From an uncultured Bacteroidales bacterium (GTDB lineage Bacteria > Bacteroidota > Bacteroidia > Bacteroidales > P3), in the NCBI GenBank assembly GCA_905233895.1, contig CAJOFL010000020.1, forward strand, positions 1 to 64,000: a DNA stretch of 64,000 bases, in the 5' to 3' direction. The position numbers were made by a program, and so were the translations under genes. The notes beneath the pieces are model-generated. The model was not told the DNA's origin. It worked only from the letters and a program-made list of their open reading frames with translations, and made no database searches. Shown here piece by piece: positions 60,997 through 64,000 of this stretch (position 1 is its first letter; each line of letters opens with the position of its first letter).

Positions 60997-62846
60997 AAGC
61001 ATGGTTGTTGGTGATATTCGCAATTGCGCCGTTTGTGGCATCGGCACAGGTGGACGAGGCATTAGAGCAGATGGTTGCCGAAACAGAAAGCGATGACCAG
61101 GCTGCAGCATGGGCCGACTGGCTGACGGAAATCCACGAAAACAGGATTAACCTTAACGATACCGCCACGCTCAACGCTCTGCCGTTGCTCTCCCCGTTTC
61201 AGGTGAAGGCTCTGAAAAACTATATCTCGCTCTACGGTCAACTGCTGTCGCACAAGGAATTGCGTTTTATTCCGGGATTTGATAGCACACTGGTCGCTCT
61301 GCTGGAAAACCTTACCGTGGTCGAACCGTTCTCTCCGCCACAACGGCTCCGTCTAGCCGACGGACGGAATACGGTTATTGCTGGCATGGGCGGAACCCTG
61401 GAACAGGCTGCCGGCTACCGTGACGGACGCTACGACGGGGATGCACTCCATTCGCAACTGATTTATTCATACAACCTGAACAATAGGATAAGCCTGCGCC
61501 TGGTGGCGGAGAAAGACCCCACCGAGCCATGGGGCAAAGGCAATTTCTACAGCTATCACCTCATGCTCAACGATATTGGACGTCTAGAGCGACTGATCGT
61601 CGGACGGTATAACCTTCAGTTTGGCCAAGGGTTGACACTCTGGACAGGCCTCCATCCCTTTAACCTGCTAGGCGCCACACCGCAGCGATTCGGTCGCGGA
61701 GTGAGGCCATCCTCGACTTTCTACGAAGATGGCTACCAAGAAGGTCTAGCTGCCACAATGCGGCTGGCAAAGGTCTGGCATCTGTCGGCATTTGCATCAA
61801 AAACACATGGAACAAGACTATTAGGCGGCCATCTGGAATACCGCAACGGCAACCTCATTGCCGGCCTTACGGCCGTCAACACTGCACTCGACGACAGCAT
61901 CGCACCTGCAAATCGAGTTTACAATCAGGATTATTTCCGCGGCAATCGCCTGACGAATCTGGGAGTCGATGCCACCTGGCAGTGGCGTCGGCTGACGCTA
62001 TATGGCGAGATAGCCATGTGCGACAGCGGCGCAACCGCAGCCATTGGGGGCGCACGGCTGACATTAAACGACCGTAACAGCCTTGGAATCAGCTACCGCA
62101 ACTACAGCCAACACTACCACAACCTCAACGCTCAACCATACGCTATCGGCGACGGACGCAACGAACGGGGCTGGACTCTGGATGCAAAAACGCGCCTACC
62201 GCTGAATATCGACGCCATGCTAAGTATTGACCTGCACTGTTTCCCGTCGCTGCGTTATGGCTCATACCATCCGTCGTCGGGAGCATGGATACGCTCACAA
62301 TTGAGCCGCCGCCTCGGACATGGAACCACAGCCACCCTCCGTTATGCATACCGCCAAAAAGACCGTAACATACCCTACTCCACCGCCAGCACTTACGAGC
62401 ACGAAGAAACTCTGCGACAGCAACTTCAGGCCACACTGCACCACGAGCACGGACACTGGATGTTCGACACCAAGGCGGCCCTCGCCGGTTTTGAAAGCAA
62501 CAGCAGCGGTATCCAGCGGGGCTGGGCAGTGATACAGCAGGCGCGTTTCACCTACCGCCTGTTGCGGGCTACCGCAGGCGCAAGCCTTTTCAACGTGGAT
62601 GGATATTATACCCGCATCTACCTGAACGAGAGTTACCTGCAGTATAATTTCACCATGCCGTCATACTACGGACAAGGGATTCGCGCCTTCCTCATCATTC
62701 AATGCGACCTGGGAAAGAATCTGGCCATAGCTGGCAAATACGCTATTACTCACTACTTTGACCGCACCAGCGTCGATAGCGGCGCCGCAGAAACCGAGGG
62801 CCCAAACAGGCAGACGGCCTACCTCCAGTTGCGCTGGAAGTTTTGA
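60987..62846 (+). CDS. Helix-hairpin-helix domain fused to an outer-membrane barrel
   Basis: After a signal peptide (MSLKAWLLVIFAIAPFVASAQ), residues about 45-115 form a ComEA-like helix-hairpin-helix pair (INLNDTATLNALPLLSPFQV, LLSHKELRFIPGFDSTLVAL). The remaining 500 residues are amphipathic strands typical of a large barrel (YSYNLNNRISLRLVAEKDPT, GRYNLQFGQGLTLWTGL), ending in QTAYLQLRWKF with a C-terminal Phe. HhH domains usually bind DNA without sequence preference, so an outer-membrane protein with a periplasmic HhH part is suggestive of DNA handling, but the barrel's role is unknown. It is third in its operon. Confidence 0.8.
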   Translation: MSLKAWLLVIFAIAPFVASAQVDEALEQMVAETESDDQAAAWADWLTEIHENRINLNDTATLNALPLLSPFQVKALKNYISLYGQLLSHKELRFIPGFDSTLVALLENLTVVEPFSPPQRLRLADGRNTVIAGMGGTLEQAAGYRDGRYDGDALHSQLIYSYNLNNRISLRLVAEKDPTEPWGKGNFYSYHLMLNDIGRLERLIVGRYNLQFGQGLTLWTGLHPFNLLGATPQRFGRGVRPSSTFYEDGYQEGLAATMRLAKVWHLSAFASKTHGTRLLGGHLEYRNGNLIAGLTAVNTALDDSIAPANRVYNQDYFRGNRLTNLGVDATWQWRRLTLYGEIAMCDSGATAAIGGARLTLNDRNSLGISYRNYSQHYHNLNAQPYAIGDGRNERGWTLDAKTRLPLNIDAMLSIDLHCFPSLRYGSYHPSSGAWIRSQLSRRLGHGTTATLRYAYRQKDRNIPYSTASTYEHEETLRQQLQATLHHEHGHWMFDTKAALAGFESNSSGIQRGWAVIQQARFTYRLLRATAGASLFNVDGYYTRIYLNESYLQYNFTMPSYYGQGIRAFLIIQCDLGKNLAIAGKYAITHYFDRTSVDSGAAETEGPNRQTAYLQLRWKF

Positions 62847-62855
62847 AAACCGAAA

Positions 62856-63593
62856 TCAGGATTGGCTCTTGATTACTCCATCCGCTTCGAGAGCCTTGTA
62901 GGTCTTCTCTGCAGCCAACTGCTCGGCGGCCTTGATGGAATACTCTACACCTGTTTGCTGCGGTTGGCCGTCGATATTAACACGGCATTCGTACTCTTTT
63001 CGGGCGCCATGGTCCGTAGGACGCGACGAAACAACCTCGAAGGTAATCTTCCTGTGGGATTTCTGACCCCAGTCGATAAGCTTGCTTTTGTAGTTCCAGT
63101 CGCTGACAGCGATACTGTCCACATCAAGGTATGTGCGCAGTATACGATCGACAATAACGTGTCGAGTGAAGCGGTATCCCTTCTCGATGTACATTGCTCC
63201 CACCAGCGCCTCGAATGCATCTCCTCCCAGACTTTTGAACACACCCGACGAATTGCGCTGGTATTCCACCAGTTCCTGCAGGCGTATTTTGCGTGCAAGC
63301 TGCCCCAAACTGGCACGGCTCACTATTTTCGACCTAAGTATGGTCAGGAAACCTTCGCCTTCATAGGGGTACTTCTTATACAGATATTCCGCCACAATGG
63401 CACCTAACACGGCATCGCCAAGATACTCCAGCCGCTCGTTGTTGATACGGTGACCGTGTACGTTCTCCGACTGCGAGCGATGAGTGAATGCAATGCGATA
63501 GAGTTCGGTTCTACGCGGTGTGTAGCCGAGAATATTCTTAAAGAATTGATAGAACTCCGGACTCTCCTTTTGCTTCTTGCGGAACAGCGGCAT
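62856..63593 (-). CDS. rnc: Ribonuclease III
   Basis: The 245 residues hold the RNase III catalytic domain (YRIAFTHRSQSENVHGHRIN, the signature NNERLEYLGDAVLGAIVAEY, DAFEALVGAMYIEKGY) and a C-terminal double-stranded RNA-binding domain (LIDWGQKSHRKITFEVVSSR, AAEQLAAEKTYKALE). It processes rRNA precursors and structured mRNAs. It follows fabF by three bases, the common acpP-fabF-rnc order. Confidence 0.95.
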   Translation of the reverse strand: MPLFRKKQKESPEFYQFFKNILGYTPRRTELYRIAFTHRSQSENVHGHRINNERLEYLGDAVLGAIVAEYLYKKYPYEGEGFLTILRSKIVSRASLGQLARKIRLQELVEYQRNSSGVFKSLGGDAFEALVGAMYIEKGYRFTRHVIVDRILRTYLDVDSIAVSDWNYKSKLIDWGQKSHRKITFEVVSSRPTDHGARKEYECRVNIDGQPQQTGVEYSIKAAEQLAAEKTYKALEADGVIKSQS

Positions 63594-63596
63594 CGG

Positions 63597-64000
63597 TCAA
63601 TATTTCCTGAAGGCTAGACAAACATTGTGGCCACCGAAACCAAATGCGTTGCTGAGGGCGAACTCAACTTTACGCTGTGCAGCATGGTTGAAAGTGAAGT
63701 CAAGGGCGGGAATTTCGGGGTCGTCGTTGAAGTGGTTGATTGTGGGGGGAACGACACCGTTCCTGATGGCAAGAATGGTAGCGATAGCCTCCACTGCTCC
63801 TGCAGCACCCAGAAGGTGCCCTGTCATCGACTTGGTGGAGTTGATAGCCATACGGTAGGCATGGTCGCCAAAAAGGCCCACAATGGCCTTAGGCTCGGAA
63901 ATATCGCCTATTGGAGTCGACGTACCATGGGTATTGATGTGGTCGACATCGGTAATAGACATACCTGACTCCTCGACAGCCTGGCGCATAGCATTGATGA
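63597..64000 (-). CDS. fabF: Beta-ketoacyl-ACP synthase II, C-terminal part (runs off the window)
   Basis: The last 134 codons or so of a FabF-type condensing enzyme are present: HINTHGTSTPIGDISE with the first active-site His, NSTKSMTGHLLGAAGAVE with the second, and the glycine-rich NAFGFGGHNVCLAFR. The frame is open to the window edge, so the Met at 63989 is internal. FabF elongates fatty acyl-ACP chains and is placed before rnc as in many bacteria. Confidence 0.93.
   Translation of the reverse strand, partial: INAMRQAVEESGMSITDVDHINTHGTSTPIGDISEPKAIVGLFGDHAYRMAINSTKSMTGHLLGAAGAVEAIATILAIRNGVVPPTINHFNDDPEIPALDFTFNHAAQRKVEFALSNAFGFGGHNVCLAFRKY

Overview
The window looks like a chromosomal segment of a fairly GC-rich member of the Bacteroidales. 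The evidence is the recurring Bacteroidetes promoter (TTTG, about 20 bases, then TAnnTTTG), the absence of strong Shine-Dalgarno sites, the gene orders porG-uppS-bamA-ompH-ompH and zapA-(structured RNA)-rny, a GldD lipoprotein, and several exported proteins ending in a type IX secretion (T9SS) sorting domain. No rRNA, CRISPR array, prophage or insertion sequence was recognised.

Layout. 0-4.3 kb: a T9SS-exported protein read in frame into an AddB-like nuclease, probably two genes joined by a one-base loss in a T run. 4.4-8.0 kb (+): divergent arginase-family protein, 56-codon ORF, LptE-like lipoprotein, DUF2723 membrane protein. 11.1-8.0 kb (-): TrmH-type methyltransferase, thiL, pcm, gldD. 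11.6-15.9 kb: large FN3-repeat T9SS protein broken by a frameshift. 16.2-27.4 kb (+): OmpA/TPR lipoprotein (also frameshifted), pssA, queA, comF, thyA, a type II restriction-modification pair, manC, asnS, rubrerythrin, lpxK. 31.6-27.4 kb (-): PqqD / HprK-like kinase / S26 peptidase-VanZ fusion cassette, then hisS and an envelope protein. 31.9-38.3 kb (+): S41 protease, TlpA-like protein, Mrp, NifU, cobalamin adenosyltransferase, DUF2795, DUF2520, TatD. 38.8-45.2 kb (+): kbl, ribD, coiled-coil protein, zapA, candidate 6S-like RNA, rny, lgt, gpmA. 45.3-45.7 kb: tRNA-Ser, tRNA-Pro, tRNA-Arg. 46.0-50.5 kb (+): T9SS M1 peptidase, small barrel, rbfA, LolC/E-type permease. 59.1-50.5 kb (-): SDR protein, DUF4837 lipoprotein, porG, uppS, bamA, two ompH, ribBA. 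59.5-62.8 kb (+): lipoprotein, barrel protein, HhH-barrel protein. 63-64 kb (-): rnc and the end of fabF.

Many genes serve the envelope: LptE and LpxK (LPS), BamA and OmpH (barrel assembly), Lgt, LolC/E and GldD (lipoproteins and gliding/T9SS), PorG (T9SS), UppS, ManC and PssA. The most interesting under-described system is the tightly overlapping PqqD-HprK-S26/VanZ operon, which has RiPP-like logic but no visible precursor. Other points of note are a ThiL with most of its acidic motif residues replaced, an arginase-family protein without the usual metal ligands, two equal-length 92-bp copies of an element with three GATCAACGCCT units, a second dispersed repeat family with strong palindromes, and three apparent frame breaks that may be assembly errors.
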